This document shows, piece by piece, positions 35,137-44,600 of a stretch of DNA of 64,000 bases (positions are counted from its first letter, which is position 1; each line of letters starts with the position of its first letter). Under the pieces are notes generated by a model. It was not told where the DNA came from. It did no database searches and worked only from the letters and a program-made list of their open reading frames with translations. A program made the translations under genes and the position numbers. The DNA lies in assembly GCA_027532775.1 (NCBI GenBank), contig JAPZTO010000001.1, positions 496,001-560,000 of the forward strand, in the 5' to 3' direction. The DNA is from Beijerinckiaceae bacterium. Lineage in GTDB: Bacteria; Pseudomonadota; Alphaproteobacteria; Rhizobiales; Beijerinckiaceae.

Positions 35137-36924
35137 TCAGTTTGTCTGGATGCGGCGGTTCAGCGCCGTCACGAAAAGCCGCTGGCGCAGGGCATCATGG
35201 TCGTATTCAGGGCCGGCATTCTGCGCCTGGCGACGCTCGTGCTCCGGCAGGACGACGCCGGCATTGCCGGGCATCGCAACCGGCGCCGGCGAACCGTCTT
35301 CGGCTGCGATCGCATTCTGCATCATCGCGCGGTTGAGGATCGTCGAATAGGCCGCGAAGACGGTCTCGAATGATCGCGAGACCTCGCTGAAGCCCGAAGC
35401 GAGGCGATCCTCGAATTCCTTGGACAGCCCGACCTGGCTTGAGCCGAGGCCACCGTCCCGCAGGACCTCCTTGAGATCGGCATGATCCTGCGCCATCCGC
35501 TGCATCGATGTCTCGATGGACATCGATGTGCGCTCCAGCAGGGTAGCAAGGCCGCCAAAGCCATTCTTCACCTTCCCCTCGATGCCGATGGCGATCTCGG
35601 TGATCCGGTCACCGGCCGCCTTCACGTCGAGCAGCTTGGCGAGGCGGGCATTGGTCTCGTAATTCTCGGAGGTGAGTCGGCGGAGGCCATCGAGATAGGC
35701 TTGGCCCGTGACTTCCATAATATGGGCCATGCCGTTGAAGCCGGATGTCAGGCCAGTCTCGGTCTTGCGCTGAACGTTGATCAGCTCCTGCAAATACTCG
35801 GCATTGGCCGCCTGCGCGGCCACCAGCATGCTCATCTGCTCGCGCATCTCGCCGGTCTCCGCCGCGATTTTCGAAACCGCACCGAGCATGACCCGGATCA
35901 TTTCCTGGTTGCTGGCCTGCAGGCTCACAATGTCGGGCAGGGTATTGTTGACCGTATCCATGCCCTGGTTCATGCGGCCGAAGCCCTGCGCCATCGTGGC
36001 CACGACACCGACATCGGAAATACCGCCGGCAGTTCCGGTGCCCTTGCCTCCGCCCCCGCCCGAATCGGCAAGGTTCGTCGCGATGAGACGGGCCAGTTCG
36101 CCGGCTTCGCTGCGGCTGCCACTGCCCATATGGGACATGCCGGCGAGCCAGCCTGAGAATTCATCCTTGAGGATGTTCAGCCCATGGCTGCCGAAGCGCG
36201 AGAGGATGCCGAGGATCAAGGATCCAAACAGCCCGAACAGCGAAGACGAGAACCCTGTTGCCATGCCGGTGAGAGGCACCTGCAGGTTGGTCAGCAGGCG
36301 CTTCATCGAATCGCCGGACGACGCGTCAGTGCCCCCCAGGCTGCCGATAATGTCGCCGACCGAGCCGACCATTTCCATCAGACCGATGAAAGTGCCGATC
36401 AACCCGAGGAAGATCAGCAGGCCGGCGAGATAGGTGAGCTGGTTGCGTTCGTCGGCCAGCTTCTGCTCGATCCCCATGACCACGTTCTGCATGGTCGATA
36501 CCGAGATCGAGAGGTTCTTGGCCCGGTAGAGTTCGTCATAGGCCACCTCGAACATATGCCCGAGGGATTTCGGCCGCGAGAACACAACCCCGGGATCCAG
36601 CGCGCGGTAATGCCGCCAATAGGGGTCATCCAGCGTCTCGGTCCGTTCACGGCGGGAATCGTTGAACGCTTCCTGCAAGGCCTCGAAGGCGATGGCATCG
36701 GCGCGGATGCGGAGGACACGCTGGAAGGCCAGCACCGTGCCGAAAGCGAAGACGGCGATGATCATCCCGTTCAGCCAGGGATTGGCGACAAGCCCCTGCC
36801 AGACGAAGTGACGCCCGAGCATCACAACCAGCCCCACCGCGCCCATCACGATGACCATCCGGAGGAGCTGGGCGTGGATGGTTTGCCTCAAGGCATTCTG
36901 GCGATCAGGCAGCGGGCTCTTCAT
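35137..36924 (-). CDS. MotA/TolQ/ExbB-family proton-channel subunit with long cytoplasmic tail
   Basis: About 595 residues from ATG 36924. Four hydrophobic segments at roughly 20-40, 52-72, 165-188 and 218-243; the last two carry the MotA/ExbB core (L-I-F-L-G-L-I-G-T-F-I-G-L ... G-M-A-T-G-F-S-S-S-L-F-G-L). A tail of about 340 residues follows, Gly-rich around 285 and then mainly helical or coiled-coil. ExbB and TolQ (about 230-245) and MotA (about 290) are much shorter. The MotB-like partner is encoded 87 bp upstream. Position in the type I secretion/adhesin locus suggests a SiiB-like role, coupling proton flow to adhesin secretion or retention (inference). No flagellar gene is near. Confidence 0.85.
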   Translation of the reverse strand: MKSPLPDRQNALRQTIHAQLLRMVIVMGAVGLVVMLGRHFVWQGLVANPWLNGMIIAVFAFGTVLAFQRVLRIRADAIAFEALQEAFNDSRRERTETLDDPYWRHYRALDPGVVFSRPKSLGHMFEVAYDELYRAKNLSISVSTMQNVVMGIEQKLADERNQLTYLAGLLIFLGLIGTFIGLMEMVGSVGDIIGSLGGTDASSGDSMKRLLTNLQVPLTGMATGFSSSLFGLFGSLILGILSRFGSHGLNILKDEFSGWLAGMSHMGSGSRSEAGELARLIATNLADSGGGGGKGTGTAGGISDVGVVATMAQGFGRMNQGMDTVNNTLPDIVSLQASNQEMIRVMLGAVSKIAAETGEMREQMSMLVAAQAANAEYLQELINVQRKTETGLTSGFNGMAHIMEVTGQAYLDGLRRLTSENYETNARLAKLLDVKAAGDRITEIAIGIEGKVKNGFGGLATLLERTSMSIETSMQRMAQDHADLKEVLRDGGLGSSQVGLSKEFEDRLASGFSEVSRSFETVFAAYSTILNRAMMQNAIAAEDGSPAPVAMPGNAGVVLPEHERRQAQNAGPEYDHDALRQRLFVTALNRRIQTN

Positions 36925-37011
36925 GGTCAACGGCGAATCCTGTTGGGGTCAGGATCACAGTCGCTGATTATGGTTAGCAACTTCCAAACGTCGTCGGCGC
37001 AGGACGCATTC

Positions 37012-37710
37012 TCAGCGGCCGTCGGAACCGGATTGGCCGGCCATGGCGCGGATCTCGATCCGGTCGGCCGCGGCACCCTCCCGGCTGTCCACGACCCTGA
37101 CCTGGATGTTCTGGGCCGGAATGCCGTTTGCGATCAGCTGTGTCCGCGCCGAGAGCGCCCGGTAGAAGGCCACGCGCCGCGCATCGGAGGCATTGCCGAG
37201 CTCCAGGCCTGCCAGGGCCATGATCTGGTAATGGGTGGCCTTGCCGCGATGCCCTTCCAGGAAGGCACGGACTTCGCTGCCGGCATTCCCGTCAATGCTC
37301 GTACCCCTCTGCGGGAAGGTCAGCGTAAGGACAGCTTCCGATTGCCGCGCCGCGACATCCCCGCGCGGCACGAAGGCCTTCTGCGCCTCGCCGGCATGGA
37401 CAACGCGATCCTGCCCTTCGAGAGGAACCGCCCTGTCCTCCGGAAGCTTGGCAACCGGCGGGTTGCGCCGCTGGTATTCGAGGGCCTCGGCAATCTGCCG
37501 GGCCATGGCCTCGGTATCGGCCTGACGCCCCTCGACCGGCAGGCCGGCGGCATCCGCGATCTTTTCCACGAGGGAGCGCGATGCATTCTGGGTGATACCG
37601 AACAGGGCGATGGCGAGAATCATCATCACGAAGACGAGCATCATCGTCATCGTGGTCAGGGCGTCGACATAGCCCGGCCAATGGTTCTCGTTGTCGCCGC
37701 CCTCTGTCAT
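37012..37710 (-). CDS. MotB/OmpA-like proton-channel partner (SiiA-like)
   Basis: 232 residues. A short cytosolic start, then one membrane helix (about 14-40) with H-W-P-G-Y-V-D-A-L-T-T-M at its head. Asp16 stands where MotB, ExbD and TolR carry the essential proton-binding Asp. The periplasmic part has a helical linker and an OmpA-like peptidoglycan-binding domain (about 120-230, with N-A-S-D-A-R-R-V-A-F-Y). It pairs with the MotA-like protein downstream and follows the ABC exporter gene by 64 bp. This matches SiiA of Salmonella SPI-4 in layout, though no residue-level similarity is claimed. Confidence 0.85.
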   Translation of the reverse strand: MTEGGDNENHWPGYVDALTTMTMMLVFVMMILAIALFGITQNASRSLVEKIADAAGLPVEGRQADTEAMARQIAEALEYQRRNPPVAKLPEDRAVPLEGQDRVVHAGEAQKAFVPRGDVAARQSEAVLTLTFPQRGTSIDGNAGSEVRAFLEGHRGKATHYQIMALAGLELGNASDARRVAFYRALSARTQLIANGIPAQNIQVRVVDSREGAAADRIEIRAMAGQSGSDGR

Positions 37711-37774
37711 GAACCCAAAGCTGCTTTCCCCTGCCCGGCGCTCCGGTCATACATTGGTGAAGGCTTCGCTTTGG

Positions 37775-40285
37775 TTAAGCCGCAGCCGGGCCGACTCCGA
37801 AGCGCTTGAGGATCTGGTCTTTCGGCCCGTCCGCCACGACCCGGCCTTGATCGAGCCAGATGATCCTGTCGACCATGGCCAGCACGGGCAATCGATGGGT
37901 CGCGACGATGATGCCCATACGATCCGTTTCCAGCTTGCGTATTTCGGCGATGACGCGGGCCTCGAGCCCGTTATCCATTGCCGAGGTCGGTTCATCCAGC
38001 AGCAGGACGGTGGGCGCGCCCATCAGGGCCCGAGCCAGCGAGACCGATTGCCGCTCGCCCCCCGACAGACGCTGGCCGCCAGGGCCGACCTGCAGCGTGT
38101 AGCCGGCCGGGTGGAGGCTGGCGAAATCAGCGACACCGGCGAGCCGGTTGACCTGCTCGAAGTAAGCAGGATCGACATCCGGCAACCCGGCCATGAGATT
38201 GTCATGGAGCGTGCCGTCGAACAAGGCCGTGTCCTGCGGCATCAGGGTCAGATGGGCCCTGAGCCAGGCCGGGTCGTACTGGCCGATCTCCTGTTCGTCG
38301 AGCAGGATACGGCCATCCTGCGGTTCGACAAGCCGGGCGAGGACGCGCAGGAGCGTTGACTTGCCCGAACCGGCCTTGCCCACAAGGGCGACACGTTCGC
38401 CCGGAGCAATGGACAGCGTGATATCCCTGAGGCAGGGCCGCAATTCCCCCGGATAGACGACGGAGAGCCGATGCAGGTCGATCTTGCCGCGGAGCCCCTG
38501 CCGGATCGGGCGGACCCGATCCCCCGCCTGCTCGATCGGCTCGACGAGAAACGGTGCGAGAACCGACAGCGCCCGGACATTCTGCAATGCCCGGAAGACC
38601 AGTCCCGCCAGAATCGAGATCGGCATCATCGAACGGTTGACGAGCAGGATCACGGCGGAAAGTGCGCCGATCGTCATGCTTGCATCCTGGATGCGGTAGG
38701 TACCGATGACCAGTGCCGCCACGATCGAAACCTGGACGATGACGGCGGCGAGTTGCGCGGCCATGCCGTTCCAGTAGCGGGCGAGATGGCCGGTATAGCC
38801 GGCTTCGTCGGAGACCTGTTCCCACGCGGCCATGCGGGATGGCGCGGCATTGGTGATCCGCAGCCGCTCGATGCCGCCCACCATGTCCATCACCTGCTGG
38901 ACCTGCTTGCCCTGGGCACCCATCGCCTCGCGCAGGACACGGCGCGACATCACATGGGCCGCGACATGGCAGAGCACAACCAGGAAAGTGGCGACGAGGG
39001 GCGCGAGCACGACAGGGCCGCTGATCGAGAAAATGAAAAGCATCAGGAAGATAAAGAAAGGCAGGTCGATCGCGACGCTGGCGATCAGCTGCGGCATCAG
39101 GCGGCCGGATTGCTCCATTTCCTGGATCAGCGGCATGATCGGGCCGATCTGGCGTGGCACACGCTGTGCCCGGGCGAAAAGCAGGCGACGGACGAAGCGG
39201 GCCTGAAGGACATGGCTCGCCTCATGGCCGATCGCGTCGCCAAGCTTGAGCCGCGCATGCCGGAGAACGGTTTCGAGGCCGAGCGCAAGGATCGCGCCGA
39301 TCGACAGGGCCCAGAGGGTCTCGTTGGCGCCATGCGGGATCACCCGGTCGAAGACGGCCATCGAAAAGAGCGGCAACGCCATGCCGAGCAGGTTGATGAG
39401 CAGGCCGCCGAGGCAGAGATAGGCGATCCGCCCGCCCTGCCCTTCCAGGGCGAGGAGCAGAAGGGAATACACATCCGGCGCTGGTTCCTCGACCGACTCG
39501 GCTTTCGCCGGTTCGGGCCGTACTGCGCGATTTCCGGGCGCAGGCGGGCCCGCCACGGCCGGGCTTTCCCGGGGCTGCTCCTGCTGGGGCCGGGGGATCG
39601 GTCCGGCGCCGGATCCGGCGGCGTTCGATGCGCGATCTGCCGTTGTGCCTGGATTGTGTGGCGGGGCGACTGCATCCGGCCTGGGAAGCAGTGGCGGGGC
39701 AAGCCCGTTCGGCGCGGAGCCTGCTGAAGCCTCCGGCGGTGCAGGATCCGGGGCAGCGACAGGCCGGGGCGCGGGGCGCGCGAGGTCGATCACGCGGAAA
39801 ATCGAACTGCTGGCCGCCCGATCGAGTTCGTCGATCTCGACGTCATAGGCGCCCTCCGGCCCGAGGAGTCGGAAGCGGTCCTCGTCGGTCCGTCCGATCA
39901 CCAGCCGGCTGGAGCGATCCCGCAACATCACAACAGCCGGAAGGAGGGCCGGGTCGAGCTGCCGCAGCGACATCGCCTCCCAGATCACCGAGAATCCCAG
40001 CTTGTCGGCGATCAGGGCCAGGGTCGCCGGGCCGGGCATCGAGGCCGGCGGCGCATCGGGGACAGGGTCCTCCACCGGCCGGCCGCACAGCCGGGCGAGG
40101 CGCTGGAGATCGGCGACAGGGTGGCTGGCCGGCCCCAGTTCGGCCGTCACGCCCTGCGCGGTCTCGTTCATGGCGCGGAACCGCTCGCGCAGCCGTGCAA
40201 CGGTCTCGCCAAAGGGGGCCTCCCCTTCGGAACCCGCGGGTTCCGTTTGCTGCCTGGCGCTTTCGCTCATCCTGCCGACGACCAT
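37775..40285 (-). CDS. Type I secretion ABC exporter (permease-ATPase)
   Basis: 836 residues. A degenerate C39-like domain (about 45-165) lacks a C39-type Cys motif, so it probably docks substrate rather than cleaving it. A Pro/Ala-rich linker (about 170-270) follows, then six membrane helices (about 290-570) and the ATPase: Walker A G-K-A-G-S-G-K-S-T near 636, signature L-S-G-G-E-R-Q near 740, Walker B L-L-L-D-E-P, H-loop A-T-H-R. This is the LapB/HlyB family, and the giant adhesin is the obvious substrate. ATGs at 40285 and 40270 are both possible. It is divergent from the HlyD gene, with a CtrA-like box between. Confidence 0.93.
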   Translation of the reverse strand: MVVGRMSESARQQTEPAGSEGEAPFGETVARLRERFRAMNETAQGVTAELGPASHPVADLQRLARLCGRPVEDPVPDAPPASMPGPATLALIADKLGFSVIWEAMSLRQLDPALLPAVVMLRDRSSRLVIGRTDEDRFRLLGPEGAYDVEIDELDRAASSSIFRVIDLARPAPRPVAAPDPAPPEASAGSAPNGLAPPLLPRPDAVAPPHNPGTTADRASNAAGSGAGPIPRPQQEQPRESPAVAGPPAPGNRAVRPEPAKAESVEEPAPDVYSLLLLALEGQGGRIAYLCLGGLLINLLGMALPLFSMAVFDRVIPHGANETLWALSIGAILALGLETVLRHARLKLGDAIGHEASHVLQARFVRRLLFARAQRVPRQIGPIMPLIQEMEQSGRLMPQLIASVAIDLPFFIFLMLFIFSISGPVVLAPLVATFLVVLCHVAAHVMSRRVLREAMGAQGKQVQQVMDMVGGIERLRITNAAPSRMAAWEQVSDEAGYTGHLARYWNGMAAQLAAVIVQVSIVAALVIGTYRIQDASMTIGALSAVILLVNRSMMPISILAGLVFRALQNVRALSVLAPFLVEPIEQAGDRVRPIRQGLRGKIDLHRLSVVYPGELRPCLRDITLSIAPGERVALVGKAGSGKSTLLRVLARLVEPQDGRILLDEQEIGQYDPAWLRAHLTLMPQDTALFDGTLHDNLMAGLPDVDPAYFEQVNRLAGVADFASLHPAGYTLQVGPGGQRLSGGERQSVSLARALMGAPTVLLLDEPTSAMDNGLEARVIAEIRKLETDRMGIIVATHRLPVLAMVDRIIWLDQGRVVADGPKDQILKRFGVGPAAA

Positions 40286-40329
40286 GGTGATGGGAAAATG
40301 ATCCTTCCCCTACGCATCGCGCAACATGC

Positions 40330-40345
40330 TTAAGGCGCCGTAAAC
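40330..40345. promoter_or_regulatory. Near-match to a CtrA box between the ABC exporter and HlyD genes
   Basis: TTAA-N7-TAAAC at 40330-40345 is one base from the CtrA consensus TTAA-N7-TTAAC and lies in the short divergent promoter region. Position is apt but chance cannot be excluded. Confidence 0.3.
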
Positions 40346-40390
40346 AAATTGGTGCGAGCGTCGTTCCGCTGCATTGAAGTGGAGATTCCC

Positions 40391-41692
40391 TTGCCTGGAC
40401 CGGAAGGAGCGGCCGGATCGCCGACGCGGCTCTGTGCGGGCATTGCCCGGCGCAGCCATCACCACATGATCCTCGCCATCTTCTGCGGTATCGCCGTCTT
40501 CCTTGTCTGGGCGACCCTGACGTCGATCGACCGCGTCACGCGGGGCTCCGGGCGCGTCGTTTCACAGACGCGGAACCAGTTGGTCCAGCATTTCGAGGGC
40601 GGCATCGTCACCGAGATCCTTGCCCGGGAAGGCGAGAATGTCCGTGCAGGCCAGCCGCTGGTCCGGATCGAAAACTCGTTCGCAAAGGCGGAATTGCAGA
40701 ACAACCAGCTCGAACTCTATTCAAAACTGATTGCGTGGAACCGGCTCGATGCCGAGGCGCGCGGTCTGCCTGGCTTTGATGAACCCCCGAATGAAGGCCT
40801 CGATACGCGGCAGATCTTCGAGCAGGAGCATTCGCTGTTCCGCGCCCGCAAGGATGGGCTTCAGGCCCAGATCGCGGTGATCGACGAGCAGTTCAAGCAG
40901 AAGCAACTCGAACTGGCGGAGACCCAGACACGGTGGAGTTCCTCGCAGCGCGAGCGCGAGATCGTGACGCCGCGCGTCGAGAGCCTGCGGCGGCTCGTCC
41001 AGATCGGCGCCGTGAGCCGCAACGAGCTGCTCGATAACGAACGGTCGCTCCAGCAGGTCGAGGCGCGGATGGCCGGTCTTATCCACGAGATCGCGCGGCT
41101 CGAAGCCGCCGTATCCGAACTCGGGCGACGGCGCGAGGAAGTGACATTGCGCTTCCGGGCCGAAGCCGAGAAGGACCAGCGCGAGACGTCGGTCCAGATC
41201 GCCAAGCTCAAGGAAAGCATCTCGGCGATGCGCGACCGGTCGAACAGGTCGGAAGCGGTTGCGCCAGTGGCCGGCACCGTCAACAAGCTCTTCGTGGATA
41301 CGATCGGAGGCGTGGTGAAACCGGGCGATCCTCTCGCGCAGATTGTGCCGATGGATGCCTCGTTGATCGTCGAGGCCCGCATCCCGCCGAGCAGCCGCGC
41401 CCAGATCTGGCCGGGCCTGCCCGCGATCATCAAGGTTTCGGCCTATGATTTCGCCGTCTATGGCGGCCTGAAGGGCAAGGTGATCGATGTCTCGCCGGAT
41501 GCCTTGGCCGACGAGAAGGGCGAGCCCTATTTCCGCGTCCGCCTCGCGACAGAATCCCGCGGCTTCGGGCCGGGCCAGCCGGTCATTCCCGGCATGGTCG
41601 CGCAGGTCGACATCATTTCCGGCCAGCACACGATCATGAGCTACGTCACCAACCCCATCAACCGCATGACCAGCGAGGCCCTGCGGCAGTGA
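40391..41692 (+). CDS. HlyD-family type I secretion membrane-fusion protein
   Basis: About 433 residues. One N-terminal membrane helix (H-M-I-L-A-I-F-C-G-I-A-V-F-L-V-W), a biotinyl-lipoyl half (G-S-G-R-V-V ... V-Q-H-F-E-G-G-I-V-T-E-I), a long coiled-coil hairpin (about 90-280), the second lipoyl half (V-A-P-V-A-G-T-V), and a beta domain ending in the HlyD/LapC/PrtE-type C-terminus. It links the ABC exporter to TolC in the periplasm. TTG 40391 follows GGAG by 6 nt; the frame is open from 40349 (TTG, GTG), so the start is uncertain. It is the only plus-strand gene of the locus and converges on the adhesin stop (6 bp). Confidence 0.92.
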   Translation: MPGPEGAAGSPTRLCAGIARRSHHHMILAIFCGIAVFLVWATLTSIDRVTRGSGRVVSQTRNQLVQHFEGGIVTEILAREGENVRAGQPLVRIENSFAKAELQNNQLELYSKLIAWNRLDAEARGLPGFDEPPNEGLDTRQIFEQEHSLFRARKDGLQAQIAVIDEQFKQKQLELAETQTRWSSSQREREIVTPRVESLRRLVQIGAVSRNELLDNERSLQQVEARMAGLIHEIARLEAAVSELGRRREEVTLRFRAEAEKDQRETSVQIAKLKESISAMRDRSNRSEAVAPVAGTVNKLFVDTIGGVVKPGDPLAQIVPMDASLIVEARIPPSSRAQIWPGLPAIIKVSAYDFAVYGGLKGKVIDVSPDALADEKGEPYFRVRLATESRGFGPGQPVIPGMVAQVDIISGQHTIMSYVTNPINRMTSEALRQ

Positions 41693-41698
41693 CGCAGG

Positions 41699-44600
41699 TC
41701 AGACGATCGAGACCTTGGCGAGTTCGGTCGTCAGCGTCGCATCGGTGAAGAACGTGTATTCCGAGCCGGTCTGGGTGAAATGCTCGCCCGCCGCAACTGT
41801 GAAAGTATCGTTGCCGTCCATCTTGAAGGTCAGCGTATTGCCGGGACCGCTGGTCCCCAGAACATCGGTGGCATGTGTTGCGGTGAAGTTGGTGAAATCC
41901 GCCGCGACGCCGGCCGCCTCGAAATCGATCGTCTCGACATTGGTCATGAAGGACAACTGGCCGAGGGTCAGCGTGCCGCTGCCGACGAGGTTGACCGCAT
42001 CCTGATGCGCACCACCGTCAATGGTCAGCGAGGTTGACTGCACGTCGAGATCTAGGATGAAGGTGTCATTGCCGGCATTTCCAAAGAGCTGGTCGATTCC
42101 GCCGTTGCCCCGGATCGTGTCATTGCCGTTGCCGCCACGGATCGTGTTGACCCCGCTGTTGCCGGTCAAACTGTCGTCATTCGTTGACCCGAAAACGTTC
42201 TCGATATCCACGTAGGTGTCCCCCTCGGCGTCTCCTCCCGTGCCGGAATTCGTCGCGAGATTCACCGTGACTCCGGAGCCGGAGAGGTCATAAACGACCG
42301 TATCCGAATCCGCGCCGCCATTCATGACGTCCGCACGCGCCGACCCGTTGAGGCTGTCATCGCCGTCAAAGCCGTTGATCTGGTCGTCTTCGGCCGTTCC
42401 ACTCAACGTGTCGTTGCCAGCAGTCCCATTGATCGTATTGGTTTGGTTGGTAACGGTTATGGCCACGGATTGCGTCACGCTGGCGCCCTGGCCATCCGAG
42501 ACCAGGATGTCGATGTTGTAGACATTGTTGCCGCCGGCATCGGCCGGATTTTCGAAATCCGGGGCCGAGTTGAAGGTCACTTCGCCGGTGGTCGAGTTGA
42601 TCGTGAACAGCGAGGCATCGGCGCCGCCGGCAATCGAAAAGCCGAAGGTCGGGCTGGCATCGGGATCGGTCGCGGTTACGGTCAACGCCGAGGTTCCATT
42701 CTCGACAACGGAAACAGTCGCGGCGGACGTGATCGTGGGCACCTCGTTCTGGTTGGTCACGGTGACCGCGATGTCCTGTGCCGTCGTGCCGCCGAGACCA
42801 TCCGAAACCTGGACCCGTACATCATAGACATTGTTGCCGCCGGCATCCGTCGGCGACTCAAAATTCGGCGCCGAGACGAAGGTCAGGACACCGGTGGTCG
42901 CGTTGATGGCGAACTTCGCCGAATCGGCGCCGCCGATGATCGAATAGGTCAGGCTGGCTCCGGCATCCGGGTCGGTAGCGGCCACAGTGAGAACAGCTGT
43001 GCCATTCTCTGCGACCGAGACGGTCGAAGCTGATGTGATGGCCGGCGCCTCGTTCTGGTCGGTAACCGTGATGGCAATCGATTGCAGCTTCGTGCCGCCC
43101 AGACCATCAGCCACCTGAACCTGGACATTGTAGACATTGTTGAGGTTCGAATCCGCCGGGTTCTCGAAATCCGGCGAAACCTTGAACGTCAGCACGCCGG
43201 TCACGGCATCGATGTCGAAATCGGACGCGTCGGAGCCGCCTACAATCGAATAGGTCAGGCTTGCTCCGGCATCCGGGTCGGTTGCCGTCACGGTTGTGAC
43301 CGGGAGCGTGATCACGCCGTTTTCAGCGAAAGTCACGCTGGCTGTTGCCCCTCCCCCGTTGGAGGTGATCGTCGGTGCCTCGTTCTGGTTGGTGACGGTG
43401 ACGGCGATGTTCTGCGTCGTGGTGCCGCCGAGACCGTCGGCGACCGCGACCTGCACATCATAGACATTGTTGCCGCCGGCATCGGTCGGCGCTTCGAAGT
43501 CCGGGGCCGCGATGAAGGTCAGCACGCCCGTCGTCGGGTTGATCGCGAATTTCGCCGAATCCGCGCCGCCGACAATCGAATAGGTCAGGCTCGCGCCGGC
43601 GTCAGGGTCGGCCGCCGTTACAGTCATCACCGCTGTGCCGTTCTCCGCCACCGAGACGGTCGCCGCCGAGGTGATGCCCGGCGCTTCGTTGACGTTGGTC
43701 ACCGTGACGGCGATGTTCTGCGTATCGATGCCGCCGAGCCCATCCGAGACCTGAACCCGAACATTGTAGACGTTATCGCCGCCCGCATCGGTCGGCGCTT
43801 CGAAGTCCGGGGCAGCGATAAAGGTCAGCGCGCCAGTCGTCGCGTTGATCGCGAATTTGGCATGATCACCAATGCCCGAGACGATCGAGTAGGTCAGGCT
43901 TGCTCCGGCATCCGGGTCAGTGGACGTAACTGTCGTGATCGCTGTAGTACCTTCGAGAACATTGATCGTCGCGTTTGTTCCGCCGCCATTGGATGTAATG
44001 CCCGGCGCCTCGTTCTGGTTGGTGACGGTAACCGCAATGTTCTGAGTGGCCGTGCCGCCGAGGCCATCGGCGACTTCGACCTGCACATCATAGACATTGT
44101 TGCCGCCGGCATCCGTGGGCGACTCGAAGTCCGGCGCCGAGACAAACGTCAGCACGCCGGTCGTCGGGTTGATGGCGAATTTCGCGGCATCTGCACCACC
44201 GACAATCGAATAGCTCAGGCTCGATCCGGCATCGGGATCTGTCGCCGTCACCGTCATCACTGCCGTCCCGTTCTCCACCACCGAGACGGTGGCTGCCGAG
44301 GTGATGCCCGGCGCCTCATTCTGGTTGGTCACAGTGACGGCGATGTTCTGCGTTGCCGTACCGCCGAGGCCATCCGAGACCTGGACCTGCACATCATAGA
44401 CATTGTTGGCGCCGGCATCGGTGGGCGCTTCGAAGTCAGGGGCCGAGACGAAGGTCAGCACGCCAGTCGTCGGATTGATGGCGAACTTCGCCGCATCCGC
44501 ACCGCCGGTGATCGAATAGGTCAGACTTGCGCCCGCATCGGGGTCGGTCCCCGTCACGGTCAGGACCGCGTTGCCATTCTCGACTGCCGAGACGGTCGCG

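Noticed and set aside
35137-37710. Zorya anti-phage system (ZorA/ZorB)
   Set aside because: The MotA-like protein with a long tail and the MotB-like protein resemble ZorAB in outline, but no ZorC, ZorD or ZorE gene is adjacent; the neighbours are a type I secretion system and its adhesin.
35137-37710. Flagellar stator MotA/MotB
   Set aside because: No flagellar or chemotaxis gene is near, and the MotA-like protein is twice the usual length with a different N-terminal arrangement.
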